The position numbers were made by a program, and so were the translations under genes. Source: a virus. From it: 29,242 nt of DNA. Below the pieces are notes generated by a model. That model was not told the origin of the DNA. It was given only the letters and a program-made list of their open reading frames with translations, and did not search any database. The stretch covers positions 1 through 29,242 of the IMG/VR virus record IMGVR_UViG_3300021960_000357; one strand, given 5' to 3'. How positions within the stretch are numbered: the stretch's first letter is position 1; every line of letters begins with the position of its first letter. This document shows, one piece after another, positions 6,936 through 15,786 of the stretch.

Positions 6936-8981
6936 ATGACTAAACAAGTTAAAATAGATATTATAGCTAGAGATAAGACTAAAGCGGCTATTGCACAATC
7001 TCGCAAAAGTTTAGATGGATTAAAAAGTTCAGTTTTTAATTTAAGAAATGCGTTTTTAGGTTTAGGTGCTGGATTAGTTGTTAGAAGTTTAGTTCAAACA
7101 GGTAAAGAAGTTGAGAGTTTAAAAGTTAGATTTAAGTTTTTATTTGGCACTGTAGAAGAGGGAAATAAAGCATTTGATAATTTAGCTAAATTTGCAAGTA
7201 AAGTTCCATTTAGTTTAGAAGAAATATCTATGGCTTCTGGTAATCTTGCAGTTGTAGCAAAAGACGCTGATGATTTATCTCGTATATTAGAAATTACAGG
7301 TAATGTTGCGGCAGTTACAGGATTAGACTTTCAAACTACTGCTAGTCAGATTCAAAGAGCATTTAGTGGTGGTATTGCGGCCGCAGATATATTTAGAGAA
7401 AAAGGTGTAAGAAATTTATTAGGTTTTCAGCAAGGTGCAAAAGTATCTATTGAAGATACTGTAAAAGCATTTGAAAGTGCCTTTAGTGGTAATGGTAGAT
7501 TTGCACAAGCTACTAATGATTTAGCAAATACCTTTGAGGGTACTGTTTCAATGCTTGGTGATAAACTATTCAAGTTTAAAACAGATATTAACCAGAGATT
7601 TTTTACAGCTTTAAAAAACGCAGTAGGTGATCTTAATAAATTTTTTGAATCTAATGCTAAGGTTTTAGAATCAGTTGCCAATACTATAGGTAGCTTACTT
7701 GCAACAGCAGTTGTAAAATTATCTAATGGTATAGTTTTCTTAAAAGATAATGTTAATTTATTATTAGCAGGATTTGCTGGTATTGTTGCTTTAAAAGTTA
7801 CTACAGTATTTATGAATATTGCAAAATCAATAGGTGTAATGTCTATTGCTATGCGAGGTTTTAATGCCGCAACTAAAGCTAATATTATATTTGCTGGTAT
7901 TGCTGGATTTGCCGCTTCATTTGCTTTTCTTAATACGCAATTACAAAAATTCAAAGGTAACATTGATGATTTATCTGACGCTAACAAAAAACAACTGCAC
8001 ACAACTAAGGGTTTAGAAACAGAAATTGCAAGACTACGAGATGAATATAGTAAGTTAAGTACTATAGAGAAAGCTCATAAAAATATAGGCAAAAAACAAC
8101 TAGAACAAATAGAAAAACTTGAAGAACAATTAGCTGATTTAATTAAAACTGAAAAAGCATATAAAGATGAAATAAGAGCAACGATAAGAGAACAAGCTCG
8201 AATGAACTCAGTTTATGCAGTTGGTACCGAAGAAGTTAAATCATTAAGAGAGCAATTAGGTGAAAAATTAATTAAAGGCTTAGATGGTGCTGAAAAAGCA
8301 CTAGATAAATTTTCAACTGGTGTAGCTGAAGCTATTGTAAAAGGTAAAAGTTTTGGAGAAACATTGAAAGTATTAGCACAAGATATCTTAGTCTTTGTTA
8401 TTGCAGAAATAATAAAAACTATAGTTTATGTAACTTTCTTAAAATCAGCTTTAGATGCATTAGAAAAGAAATTAGAAGAAATATTTGGTACAACAGAAAA
8501 AGCGGCTAGTGGATTTATAAGATTATCAGCGGGATTAGGCTTAGCAACAGCTTCCCAATTTGCTTTCAATGCTAGTGTTAAAGAAACTAATAAATCATTA
8601 GCTTATCAAAACCAGTTAAGTAGAGGCGGTGGTGGTGATGGATTTGGTTCAACTATAGGAACAGCTATTGGCAATGCTATATTACCTGGCGGTATTGGTG
8701 CGGCAGTAGGCGGATTTTTAGGTGGTTTCTTTGCAGATGGTGGTAGACCACCTGTAGGTAGACCATCTATTGTTGGTGAAAGAGGTGCTGAAGTATTTGT
8801 CCCTGATCAAGCAGGAACAATAGTTCCTAACGATGCCTTAGGTGGATCAACTAATGTTACATTCAATATTAACACTGTAGATGCTACAGGCTTTGCAAGT
8901 TTATTAGACAGCAGAAGAGGACAAATTATAAATATGGTTAATTCAGCTTTAAATGTTAAAGGTAAGGCGGCTCTAGTATGA
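6936..8981 (+). CDS. Tail tape measure protein
   Basis: A 681-residue protein that sets tail length. It has an N-terminal helical region (TKAAIAQSRKSLDGLKSSVF), a conserved-type core (FEGTVSMLGDKLFKF), and several hydrophobic segments at about residues 275-335 (LLLAGFAGIVALKVTTVF, IIFAGIAGFAASFAFL). A central coiled coil follows (360-420), then further hydrophobic helices near 480-505 and a glycine-rich C-terminus with RPSIVGERGAEVFVP, which is common in tape measures. At about 1.5 angstrom per residue the tail would be near 100 nm. It overlaps the distal tail gene by four bases. Confidence 0.9.
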   Translation: MTKQVKIDIIARDKTKAAIAQSRKSLDGLKSSVFNLRNAFLGLGAGLVVRSLVQTGKEVESLKVRFKFLFGTVEEGNKAFDNLAKFASKVPFSLEEISMASGNLAVVAKDADDLSRILEITGNVAAVTGLDFQTTASQIQRAFSGGIAAADIFREKGVRNLLGFQQGAKVSIEDTVKAFESAFSGNGRFAQATNDLANTFEGTVSMLGDKLFKFKTDINQRFFTALKNAVGDLNKFFESNAKVLESVANTIGSLLATAVVKLSNGIVFLKDNVNLLLAGFAGIVALKVTTVFMNIAKSIGVMSIAMRGFNAATKANIIFAGIAGFAASFAFLNTQLQKFKGNIDDLSDANKKQLHTTKGLETEIARLRDEYSKLSTIEKAHKNIGKKQLEQIEKLEEQLADLIKTEKAYKDEIRATIREQARMNSVYAVGTEEVKSLREQLGEKLIKGLDGAEKALDKFSTGVAEAIVKGKSFGETLKVLAQDILVFVIAEIIKTIVYVTFLKSALDALEKKLEEIFGTTEKAASGFIRLSAGLGLATASQFAFNASVKETNKSLAYQNQLSRGGGGDGFGSTIGTAIGNAILPGGIGAAVGGFLGGFFADGGRPPVGRPSIVGERGAEVFVPDQAGTIVPNDALGGSTNVTFNINTVDATGFASLLDSRRGQIINMVNSALNVKGKAALV

Positions 8982-9577
8982 GTGGTGCATTTCCTACAAG
9001 TCCGATTGCTTCAAGTGTTGTTATTTCAAACAATCAAACAACATTAGTTTCAACATCTATTAGTGGTCGTAGACAAGCAAGACAATTACAAAACCAACGC
9101 TGGGGATTAAGAGTAGTTTTCCCACCAATGACTAGAGCAAGTTTTGCACCTATTTTTGCGTTTATAACAGCACAAAGAGGTCGTAAAGAAGCATTTACTT
9201 ACACACCACCAATATTTGATGATTCACTTGGAACAGAAACAGGATCAGTATTGGTAAACGGAGTACACGCTGTTGCTGATACTACTATTGCTATGGATGG
9301 ATTTGCTGGTGATGGTGCTGGTCGATTTAAAGCTGGTGATTATATTAAGTTCGCTTCACACGATAAAGTTTATATGGTCATATCTGATGTAACGTCATCA
9401 AGTAATGCGGCAACAGTAACAATAGAGCCACCATTAACAACTGCACTAGCTGATAATGAAGCAGTTACTTATGATAGTGTTCCATTTACAGTTGCTATGA
9501 AAAATGATATTCAAGAAATACAATTAGCTAGAGATGCTTTTTATAGATTTGAAATGGATTTAATTGAAGTATTATGA
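8978..9577 (+). CDS. Distal tail protein-like
   Basis: A 199-residue beta-rich protein immediately after the tape measure, the place of the distal tail protein that forms the hub between tube and tip. It includes RRQARQLQNQRWGLRVVFPP near residues 31-50 and FAPIFAFITAQRGRKEAFTY near 58-77, a pattern (reference to raw tail geometry, then a domain with FxPP strands) seen in DUF2460-like and related distal tail proteins. The order distal tail, hub, accessory gene, tip matches gene transfer agents and alphaproteobacterial siphophages. Start overlaps the upstream stop (ATGA). Confidence 0.65.
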   Translation: MSGAFPTSPIASSVVISNNQTTLVSTSISGRRQARQLQNQRWGLRVVFPPMTRASFAPIFAFITAQRGRKEAFTYTPPIFDDSLGTETGSVLVNGVHAVADTTIAMDGFAGDGAGRFKAGDYIKFASHDKVYMVISDVTSSSNAATVTIEPPLTTALADNEAVTYDSVPFTVAMKNDIQEIQLARDAFYRFEMDLIEVL

Positions 9578-10143
9578 CCAGAGGTTTACATTCAACTTTA
9601 CAAACTGAACTAGCTACAGATCATTTAGATCAGATACATTTAATAAAGTTTAGCATTGGCGGAACTACTTATTATCGTACTACTGGTTATTTTGATATTG
9701 AATATGATAGCAACACTTATACAGCTAATGGAGATGTGTTAGGTGTACCAAGTATAAATGAAAGCAGTACCTTAAATACATCTGAAGTTGATTTTACTAT
9801 CACAGCAGTTAATCAAGCATTTTTAAGTTTATTTTTAAATAACAATCATATTCATCAGCCTGTAACTATTTATCGTGCTTATTTAACAGATGCTGGTGCA
9901 TTGGTTACTAATCCTTATACTTATTTTGTTGGTTATATATCAGGCTATTCAGTTAATGAAACTACAACGAGTAGTAAATTAACAATTAAAATTGCTAATC
10001 ACTGGTCTAATTTTGAAATGAAAAAAGGTAGAAGAACAAATGATAATTCACATCAAATATTATTTAATGGCGATAAGTTCTTTGAATTTACTACTGCTCT
10101 TATTAGTGACATTGAATGGGGTAAAACTAACGATCAGCAATAA
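9574..10143 (+). CDS. Tail hub / baseplate protein, DUF2163-like
   Basis: A 189-residue protein that begins with a helical LHSTLQTELATDHLDQIHLIKF, followed by repeated beta segments (YYRTTGYFDIEYDSNTYTAN, SEVDFTITAVNQAFLSLF, PVTIYRAYL, TYFVGYISGYSVNETTTSS). This plan, with a nested beta domain after an N-terminal helix, fits the DUF2163 hub family of GTA-like tails. It sits between distal tail and tip genes. The stop overlaps the next ATG (TAATG). Confidence 0.6.
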   Translation: MTRGLHSTLQTELATDHLDQIHLIKFSIGGTTYYRTTGYFDIEYDSNTYTANGDVLGVPSINESSTLNTSEVDFTITAVNQAFLSLFLNNNHIHQPVTIYRAYLTDAGALVTNPYTYFVGYISGYSVNETTTSSKLTIKIANHWSNFEMKKGRRTNDNSHQILFNGDKFFEFTTALISDIEWGKTNDQQ

Positions 10144-10586
10144 TGTATAATGTTATATACGCTACTGATAGTGATATTACCTTATTAATTAAATTGCTTA
10201 TTAATATGCACGAAGAAGCGGACACTATATATCCGCCTTATGATAAATATTTAATGGCACGATTTATAAAACCTATTGTTGCTAATAAATTATGTTTATT
10301 ATTAAAAAAGGATAAAGAAATAGTTGGTAGTATAGGTGGACAAATAAGAAGATGGTGGTTTTCTCATAATGAATATTTAGGTGATGCTTTTTTTTATATA
10401 CATAAAGATCATCGCAGTTATCAAAACGCAAGTTTATTGATTAAAGGTTTTAATAATATTGCTAATGAAAAATTAATGCCTTGTATGGTAGGAACGCTAG
10501 ATGCAAAAGATTTAGACAGAAAGTCTGAATTGTATGAAAAGCTAGGGTTTAGAAGAATAGGAAATATTTTTGCTAATGGAGTGTAA
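10143..10586 (+). CDS. GNAT-family N-acetyltransferase-like protein in the tail operon
   Basis: A 147-residue protein with the GNAT fold plan. It has a first strand and helix (VIYATDSDITLLIKLLINMH), a KEIVGSIGGQIRR strand pair at about 58-70, a strand before the acetyl-CoA helix (DAFFYIHKDHRSYQNASLLI, about 79-98), and an ending with ELYEKLGFRRIGNIF, the typical (Y/L)YxxxGF motif. The usual Q/R-x-x-G-x-G/A loop is replaced by RSYQNA. It would transfer an acetyl group to an unknown amine. In related tail operons this position often holds an NlpC/P60 peptidase, so it may modify a tail protein or the host instead. Confidence 0.72.
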   Translation: MYNVIYATDSDITLLIKLLINMHEEADTIYPPYDKYLMARFIKPIVANKLCLLLKKDKEIVGSIGGQIRRWWFSHNEYLGDAFFYIHKDHRSYQNASLLIKGFNNIANEKLMPCMVGTLDAKDLDRKSELYEKLGFRRIGNIFANGV

Positions 10587-13532
10587 ATGGGTTTTATAAA
10601 AGATGCTATTGATGATGCTATTGATGGTGTAAAAGATGTCGTAGATGCAGCTGTTGACTTTGTAGGCGATGTTGTAGAAGAAGTAGTTTCTTGGTTTCAA
10701 CCTGAGATGCCTGAATTTGATACAAGTATATCAAATGATGGGATTTTAATTAATAAAAGATCCTCAGAAGATGCTTTACCTTTAATTTATGGAACTCGTA
10801 GAGTTGGTGGCAATTTAGTTTGGTTAGCAACTTCATCTGATAATCAATTCTTATATATAGTTATAGCTATGTGTGAGGGACAAGTTGCTAGATTTACTGA
10901 GTTATATATTGACGATACTTTATATGCTACTTACACAGGCTCTGATTCAAGTTATGGCACAGCACAAACTATTTCTAGTTTAGCAAGTGCAAGTACCTCA
11001 GTACCAACTAATACTTCTAATTTAACTATAGAAACAGACCACCCCGCATATTCTGGCGTAGAAGAAGAAGAGGGAGTTGAGACAACACACTATCTAACTA
11101 ATTTTGCTTTTTTTAATGGTACTGATGATGGTTTAAATGCAACAACATTAACAGGAATGTCAGAATTAAGTTCATTAGGCTGGACATCTTCACACAATGG
11201 TAAAGGTATATCACACGCAGTATTTAAGTTTAAATATAATTCAGACGCATTTAACTCTATACCCAAGATTAACTTTGTTATAAGAGGCAAACTAATTAAT
11301 ACTAATTTAAGTGGATCTAGTTATGCTTATTCTGCAAACCCAGCTTATTGTTTATATGATTATTTAACTTCTACTCGATATGGTAAAGGTTTATCTGCAA
11401 GTGACATAAACACGACTGCGTTTACGACTGCGGCTGGTGTTTGTAATACTCAAGTTACACCATATACAGGTGCAAGTAGTCAAAACTTATTTGAAACACA
11501 TACAATTTTAGGTAGTAAAACTAAAATCTTAGACAATGTAAAAAAACTTTTAACACCAATGCGAGCATTTTTTACTTACAGTGGTGGTCTTTATACAGTC
11601 AAAGTAGAGGGTACTGGATCAAGTGTTTTATCAGTAACTGAAGATATGATTATTTCAGGTATTCAAATTGAAGGTGAAAGTAAAAACAATCGTTATAATA
11701 GAATTATAGCAACCTTTGCCGATAAAGATAATAATTATCAATCAATGGAAGCTATTTATCCACCTACCGATGAAACTAATGTTGCCGCTAATTATAAATA
11801 CGCAACTATGTTATCAGCTGACAATAACGAAGAATTACATTTAAATATAGATTTAGGTGCAACGACAGATTATTATACAGCAGAAGATTTAGCTGAATTA
11901 ATTTTAAAACGATCACGTGCTGGATTAAGAATAGCATTTACAGGAACTTCAGAATTACAAAATTTAATAGTCGGAGATATATTTCAAATAACTCATACAG
12001 GTATGGGTTTTAGTTCTAAGAATTTTATAGTTACAGGATTAACTTTAGTTACAACAGGTACAGTATCTGTTAATGCAGTTGAATATATTGCTGATGCTTA
12101 TACTTATAATACAAAAATCCAACAATCAACTGCACCAACAACATTCTTGCCTGACCCTAAGACTGTCAATGCACCAGTTATAGCTTCTGTTACAAGTGAA
12201 GCAGTAAATGTAACTGAGGGTAATTTAAACGTCATAATGACTGCTACATTAAGAAATACGCCAGACTTCTTTGTAGATAAGTTTGAGGTGGTTTATAAAA
12301 AGAGTACCGATTCAATTTATAAATCCGCAGGTATTTCATCAAGTACAGTTCGAGAAATACCAGTTGAGAGTGGAGCAACTTATAACGTCAAAGCGAGAGC
12401 AATAAATGCATTAGGCTATAAATCAGCATTTGTGGCTCAAGATCATTTTGTTGTAGGATTTAGTGATCCACCAGCTAATGTTGCTAATTTCTCAATAGAC
12501 TTTCAAGACGAGATTGCAGTTTTAAAATGGGATCCTTCTGCTGATTTAGATTTAGCTTATTATCATATTAGGTATTCACCAAATGCTAGTGATAGTTATC
12601 CTAACAGTATTGTCTTAGTTGATAAGGTCAGTCCACCAGCTAACTCGGTTATAGTACCCGCTAAAGCTGGAGTTTATTTTATCAAGGCATTTGATTTATT
12701 AGGACACGAAAGTTTAACTGCTGGAAGTGTTATAGGAACTGTAACAGAATTTGCTGGTCAAAACCTAGCGACTACAATAACTGAAGAAACATCTTGGGCT
12801 GGAACTAAATCTCAAGTTGTTGTAGAAGATGATGCTTTAGTTCTTGCTGGTGATGAAGTTACGCTTTTTGATTCAGTTAGCGGATTATGGGACGACAGAG
12901 TTGGTTTCTTTGATGAGGTCGATGGATTTGAAAGCACAGGAACATATACATTTGCTAATCAAATTTCTTTGCCAGCTAAATATCAAGGTCGAGTATCATC
13001 TTATTTAAACGTAGATCAATTAGATCGAGTGTCATCATTTGACGGGCTTGCTGGGTTATTCGATTCTGCTCAAGGTTTATTCGATAGTGCTGGTGCTTCA
13101 CCCGATATGGACGCTAAATTATTTATTTCAACTTCAGATGATAATTCAACTTATACAGCGTTTACACCATTTCAAGATGGTAATTATGAATTTAGATATG
13201 CTAAGTTTCAATTATTATTGACAACAAATTCAAGTTCACAATCACCTAAGGTAAACAATGCACAGGTGAGATTATATATGATGGATCGAACTGATAAAGG
13301 ATCTAATATAGCAAGTACAACATCAACAAGTGGAAAAGCAGTAACATTTAACACAGCTTTTTATGCTGAGCCTAGTTTAACGATTGCCGCACAAAATTTA
13401 GCAACGGGTGATTTTTATACAATAACCAGTAAATCAGCGACAGGATTTACTATTGAATTTTTTAATTCTGGTGGATCAACAGTCGATAGAACATTCGATT
13501 ATGTTGCCAATGGACAAGGCAGAGCCATATAA
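10587..13532 (+). CDS. Tail tip / host-specificity protein (J-like)
   Basis: A 981-residue protein. The N-terminus has an amphipathic helix (AIDGVKDVVDAAVDFVGDVV), then the J-type start ALPLIYGTRRVGGNLVWLAT and IAMCEGQVARFTELYIDD. The centre (about 300-500) is beta-rich hub; two fibronectin-III-like segments occupy about 530-730 (TYNVKARAINALGY, and NVANFSIDFQDEIAVLKWDP). The C-terminus carries repeated short aromatic motifs (VTLFDSVSGLWDD, RVSSFDGLAGLFDS, AQGLFDSAG) and a final beta domain. It forms the tip that reaches the host receptor, together with the fibre encoded next. Confidence 0.85.
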   Translation: MGFIKDAIDDAIDGVKDVVDAAVDFVGDVVEEVVSWFQPEMPEFDTSISNDGILINKRSSEDALPLIYGTRRVGGNLVWLATSSDNQFLYIVIAMCEGQVARFTELYIDDTLYATYTGSDSSYGTAQTISSLASASTSVPTNTSNLTIETDHPAYSGVEEEEGVETTHYLTNFAFFNGTDDGLNATTLTGMSELSSLGWTSSHNGKGISHAVFKFKYNSDAFNSIPKINFVIRGKLINTNLSGSSYAYSANPAYCLYDYLTSTRYGKGLSASDINTTAFTTAAGVCNTQVTPYTGASSQNLFETHTILGSKTKILDNVKKLLTPMRAFFTYSGGLYTVKVEGTGSSVLSVTEDMIISGIQIEGESKNNRYNRIIATFADKDNNYQSMEAIYPPTDETNVAANYKYATMLSADNNEELHLNIDLGATTDYYTAEDLAELILKRSRAGLRIAFTGTSELQNLIVGDIFQITHTGMGFSSKNFIVTGLTLVTTGTVSVNAVEYIADAYTYNTKIQQSTAPTTFLPDPKTVNAPVIASVTSEAVNVTEGNLNVIMTATLRNTPDFFVDKFEVVYKKSTDSIYKSAGISSSTVREIPVESGATYNVKARAINALGYKSAFVAQDHFVVGFSDPPANVANFSIDFQDEIAVLKWDPSADLDLAYYHIRYSPNASDSYPNSIVLVDKVSPPANSVIVPAKAGVYFIKAFDLLGHESLTAGSVIGTVTEFAGQNLATTITEETSWAGTKSQVVVEDDALVLAGDEVTLFDSVSGLWDDRVGFFDEVDGFESTGTYTFANQISLPAKYQGRVSSYLNVDQLDRVSSFDGLAGLFDSAQGLFDSAGASPDMDAKLFISTSDDNSTYTAFTPFQDGNYEFRYAKFQLLLTTNSSSQSPKVNNAQVRLYMMDRTDKGSNIASTTSTSGKAVTFNTAFYAEPSLTIAAQNLATGDFYTITSKSATGFTIEFFNSGGSTVDRTFDYVANGQGRAI

Positions 13533-13571
13533 CTTTACAAATAAAACAAATAACATTATAAGGAGAACATA

Positions 13572-15110
13572 ATGTCACAACACGATTATAACATTTCCAA
13601 CGCCACATTCCCTTCGGTAAGGTCGGATATTAATGACGCATTAGGTGCAGTTGCAACTAATAACGCTGGTAACTCAGCCCCAGCCACGACGTACCCAAAC
13701 CAGTGGTGGTATGATTCAGACGATAACAAATTATATTTACGCAATTCGGACAATGATAACTGGGTATCTATTTTGACTATTGGTGCAACAAGTGATCTCC
13801 AAACAATTACAACGGATCTTATTTCAGAAGTAACAAGTGCCGCTGGTGTAACGATTGATGGTTTATTAATTAAAGATGGTGGTATTGGAGCGGCTGGTAC
13901 GACTTCAACTATTGCTGGTATTTCTATTGCTTCAGAAAACAATTCTATCTTTATGTCTGACTCAGACATTATGGACACTAGTGACACTGCTGCATTTGAT
14001 ACAGTATATGGTTGGGGTGCTGGTAAGGCATTGACAACTGGAGACTCAAATACATTTATGGGCTATTTGGCTGGTGCTGCTGTTACTACTGGACAAGGTA
14101 ACATTATGATTGGTGAAAGTGCTGGTGATGGATTTGATACTGAAGGTAACAATCTAGGAATTGGTAATGGAGCTTTAGGAGGTTCAATAGCTGGTGGAGA
14201 GTTCAATGTAGCTATTGGTAATTTAAGTTTAGATGCTTTGACTTCAGCAGATTATAACGTAGCTATTGGCTACGAGGCTGGGTCGTCAATAACTACCCAT
14301 AATTCAGATGTATTAATAGGGTATCAAGCTGGTAAAGCATTATCAACTGGTGATGATGGAGTAATAGCTATTGGTTATCAAGCTGGTCTTTCTTTAACAA
14401 CTTGTAGTTCTTCTGTATTTATTGGTAAAAATGCAGGAGATGGTCACGATACAGAAAACCACAATATGGGTATAGGTAGAAATTCTTTAACAGGGTCAAT
14501 AGCTGGTGGAGAATACAATGTGGGTTTAGGAAACTACACACTAGCTGCTTTGACTTCAGGTGATAGTAATACTGCTGTTGGATATCAAGCTGGTACTGAT
14601 CTTACAACAGCTACCAATACTTTATCTTTAGGATATGAGGCGGGTGGTTCAAATTCACCTAACCATACTGTAACAGGAAGCAATAAAATTGTTTTAGGCA
14701 ATAACAGTATTACTAATGCTTATATAAAAGTAGACTGGACAGTCACTTCTGATAAACGAGATAAAACCGATATAGAACCATTAACTATGGGGCTTGATTT
14801 TGTAAACAAATTAAATCCTGTAACTTATAGATGGGATATGAGAAGTGACTATGGAAATAAAACACCCGATGGCACACATAAAAAAGCAAAACTATCTGGT
14901 GGTTTATTAGCTCAAGATGTTGAAGTTTTAGAACGTGAGTATGGTTATAAAGTAGAAGATGAAACTTCTATTCTAACAAGTATTTCAGAAGATGGAAATT
15001 ATGGTTTAATTTATGGAAAATTTGTTCCTGTATTAATAAAAGCCGTACAAGAGTTGTCGGCTCAAGTAACAACTCTACAACAAGAAATAAACACTCTAAA
15101 AGGAGAATAA
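13572..15110 (+). CDS. Tail fibre with C-terminal S74 self-cleaving chaperone
   Basis: A 512-residue fibre. The N-terminus likely attaches to the tail. Residues about 150-375 hold repeated beta-helix units of the NVAIGYEAG / NTAVGYQAG type, like the heads of trimeric adhesins. The end is an intramolecular chaperone of peptidase family S74: the motif SDKRDKTDIEPL starts at Ser393, with Lys nearby as the catalytic partner. NPVTYRWD, GLLAQDVEVLEREYGY and a final coiled coil (VQELSAQVTTLQQEINTLKG) follow. The chaperone trims itself off before Ser393 after trimer folding. Expressed after the tip gene with an AAGGAG ribosome binding site. Confidence 0.88.
   Translation: MSQHDYNISNATFPSVRSDINDALGAVATNNAGNSAPATTYPNQWWYDSDDNKLYLRNSDNDNWVSILTIGATSDLQTITTDLISEVTSAAGVTIDGLLIKDGGIGAAGTTSTIAGISIASENNSIFMSDSDIMDTSDTAAFDTVYGWGAGKALTTGDSNTFMGYLAGAAVTTGQGNIMIGESAGDGFDTEGNNLGIGNGALGGSIAGGEFNVAIGNLSLDALTSADYNVAIGYEAGSSITTHNSDVLIGYQAGKALSTGDDGVIAIGYQAGLSLTTCSSSVFIGKNAGDGHDTENHNMGIGRNSLTGSIAGGEYNVGLGNYTLAALTSGDSNTAVGYQAGTDLTTATNTLSLGYEAGGSNSPNHTVTGSNKIVLGNNSITNAYIKVDWTVTSDKRDKTDIEPLTMGLDFVNKLNPVTYRWDMRSDYGNKTPDGTHKKAKLSGGLLAQDVEVLEREYGYKVEDETSILTSISEDGNYGLIYGKFVPVLIKAVQELSAQVTTLQQEINTLKGE
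14121..14297 (+). repeat. Fibre internal repeat, copy 1
   Basis: This 177-base unit is repeated 312 bases downstream (14433-14609). The copies share blocks such as TCAATAGCTGGTGGAGA and GCTTTGACTTCAG, and encode matching residues (FDTEGNNLGIGNGALGGSIA against HDTENHNMGIGRNSLTGSIA). Confidence 0.75.
14433..14609 (+). repeat. Fibre internal repeat, copy 2
   Basis: Second copy of the 59-codon unit, offset by 312 bases (104 codons). It has diverged more at the DNA level than in protein pattern, consistent with an old in-frame duplication that lengthened the fibre. Confidence 0.75.
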
Positions 15111-15111
15111 A

Positions 15112-15408
15112 ATGGCAGTAACTAAAGAATGGGTATCAGCTAAACCTAAAGTAAATGCTGATGGTAATGTAACAGAATGGTCAGTTGAGTATAAATATAC
15201 TGATGGTGACTTTTCTCATACATTCAGTAAATCTGAAAAGATAGATGTACCATCTAAAGCACCTAGTGGATATTCTAAATCTGAAATACTTGGTCTAATG
15301 GACGAAGCTCATTGGGACGATATGTTTAACAAAAAACATAACGTACACAAAAATCCACCAGTAGCAGATACTGTTGATAAAGACTTTGATATTAACTCAT
15401 TAAGCTAG
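15112..15408 (+). CDS. Small protein following the tail fibre
   Basis: A 98-residue protein starting two bases after the fibre gene. The first half is beta-rich (TEWSVEYKYTDGDFSHTFSK), the second half has an amphipathic helix (SKSEILGLMDEAHWDDMFNK) and an acidic end. The order of a strand pair followed by a helix is common in small proteins encoded after phage fibres, which may act as fibre assembly or attachment factors. I do not recognise a named family. Confidence 0.5.
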   Translation: MAVTKEWVSAKPKVNADGNVTEWSVEYKYTDGDFSHTFSKSEKIDVPSKAPSGYSKSEILGLMDEAHWDDMFNKKHNVHKNPPVADTVDKDFDINSLS

Positions 15409-15417
15409 GAGCTAAAA

Positions 15418-15579
15418 ATGGAAGATCAACTGAAACAAACAGTACAAGACTTAGTGGCTATTATTAATGAAAAAGAAATAATAATTACCAATCTTAAACT
15501 TAACAATCAATCTCTTTTAAGAGAAATAAACAACTTAAAAGGGGAAGAAGTTGATGCCGAGTCAAAGTCAGAAGAATAG
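15418..15579 (+). CDS. Small coiled-coil protein before the holin-like gene
   Basis: A 53-residue ORF with GGAGCT upstream of the ATG. Residues 3-42 form a strong amphipathic helix with Leu/Ile heptads (VQDLVAIINEKEIIITNLKL), followed by a short acidic tail. It overlaps the next gene by 26 bases in another frame. No membrane segment. A pairing of a soluble coiled coil with a membrane-anchored one is seen in lysis modules; function is otherwise unknown. Confidence 0.55.
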   Translation: MEDQLKQTVQDLVAIINEKEIIITNLKLNNQSLLREINNLKGEEVDAESKSEE

Positions 15580-15772
15580 CGAAACATTAATCCGTCTTGA
15601 AGCTCGGATAGAGACTATTGAGAACAATCATCTAACGCATATTCAAAATGCTATTGAAAAAATTGAAAGACATATTTCTTCAATATGGAAAGTAGTCGGT
15701 TTATTGTGTTTTATGTTTACGATAGTATTCGCAGAAACAGTTAAATCATTTATAGATTTATTAGTTATTTAA
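15554..15772 (+). CDS. XhlA-like holin-associated protein
   Basis: A 72-residue protein with a soluble helical N-terminal half (LIRLEARIETIENNHLTHIQ, a coiled coil), then one membrane span near 47-66 (WKVVGLLCFMFTIVFA) and a short tail. This matches XhlA-type haemolysin/holin proteins that work with an endolysin. A TTG at 15551 is also possible; both lie 6-9 bases after AAGGGGAA. The amidase and a second holin-like gene lie 1.5-2 kb downstream. Confidence 0.6.
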   Translation: MPSQSQKNSETLIRLEARIETIENNHLTHIQNAIEKIERHISSIWKVVGLLCFMFTIVFAETVKSFIDLLVI

Positions 15773-15786
15773 TAGAGGGTTATTGA

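Noticed and set aside
7427-8002. 191-codon open frame on the - strand
   Set aside because: It lies entirely opposite the tape measure gene, has a low-complexity composition reflecting the antisense of AT-rich codons, and lacks a ribosome binding site.
13586-13987. 133-codon open frame on the - strand
   Set aside because: It is antisense to the fibre start, with Val/Ala/Ser-rich shadow sequence and no spacing to neighbours.
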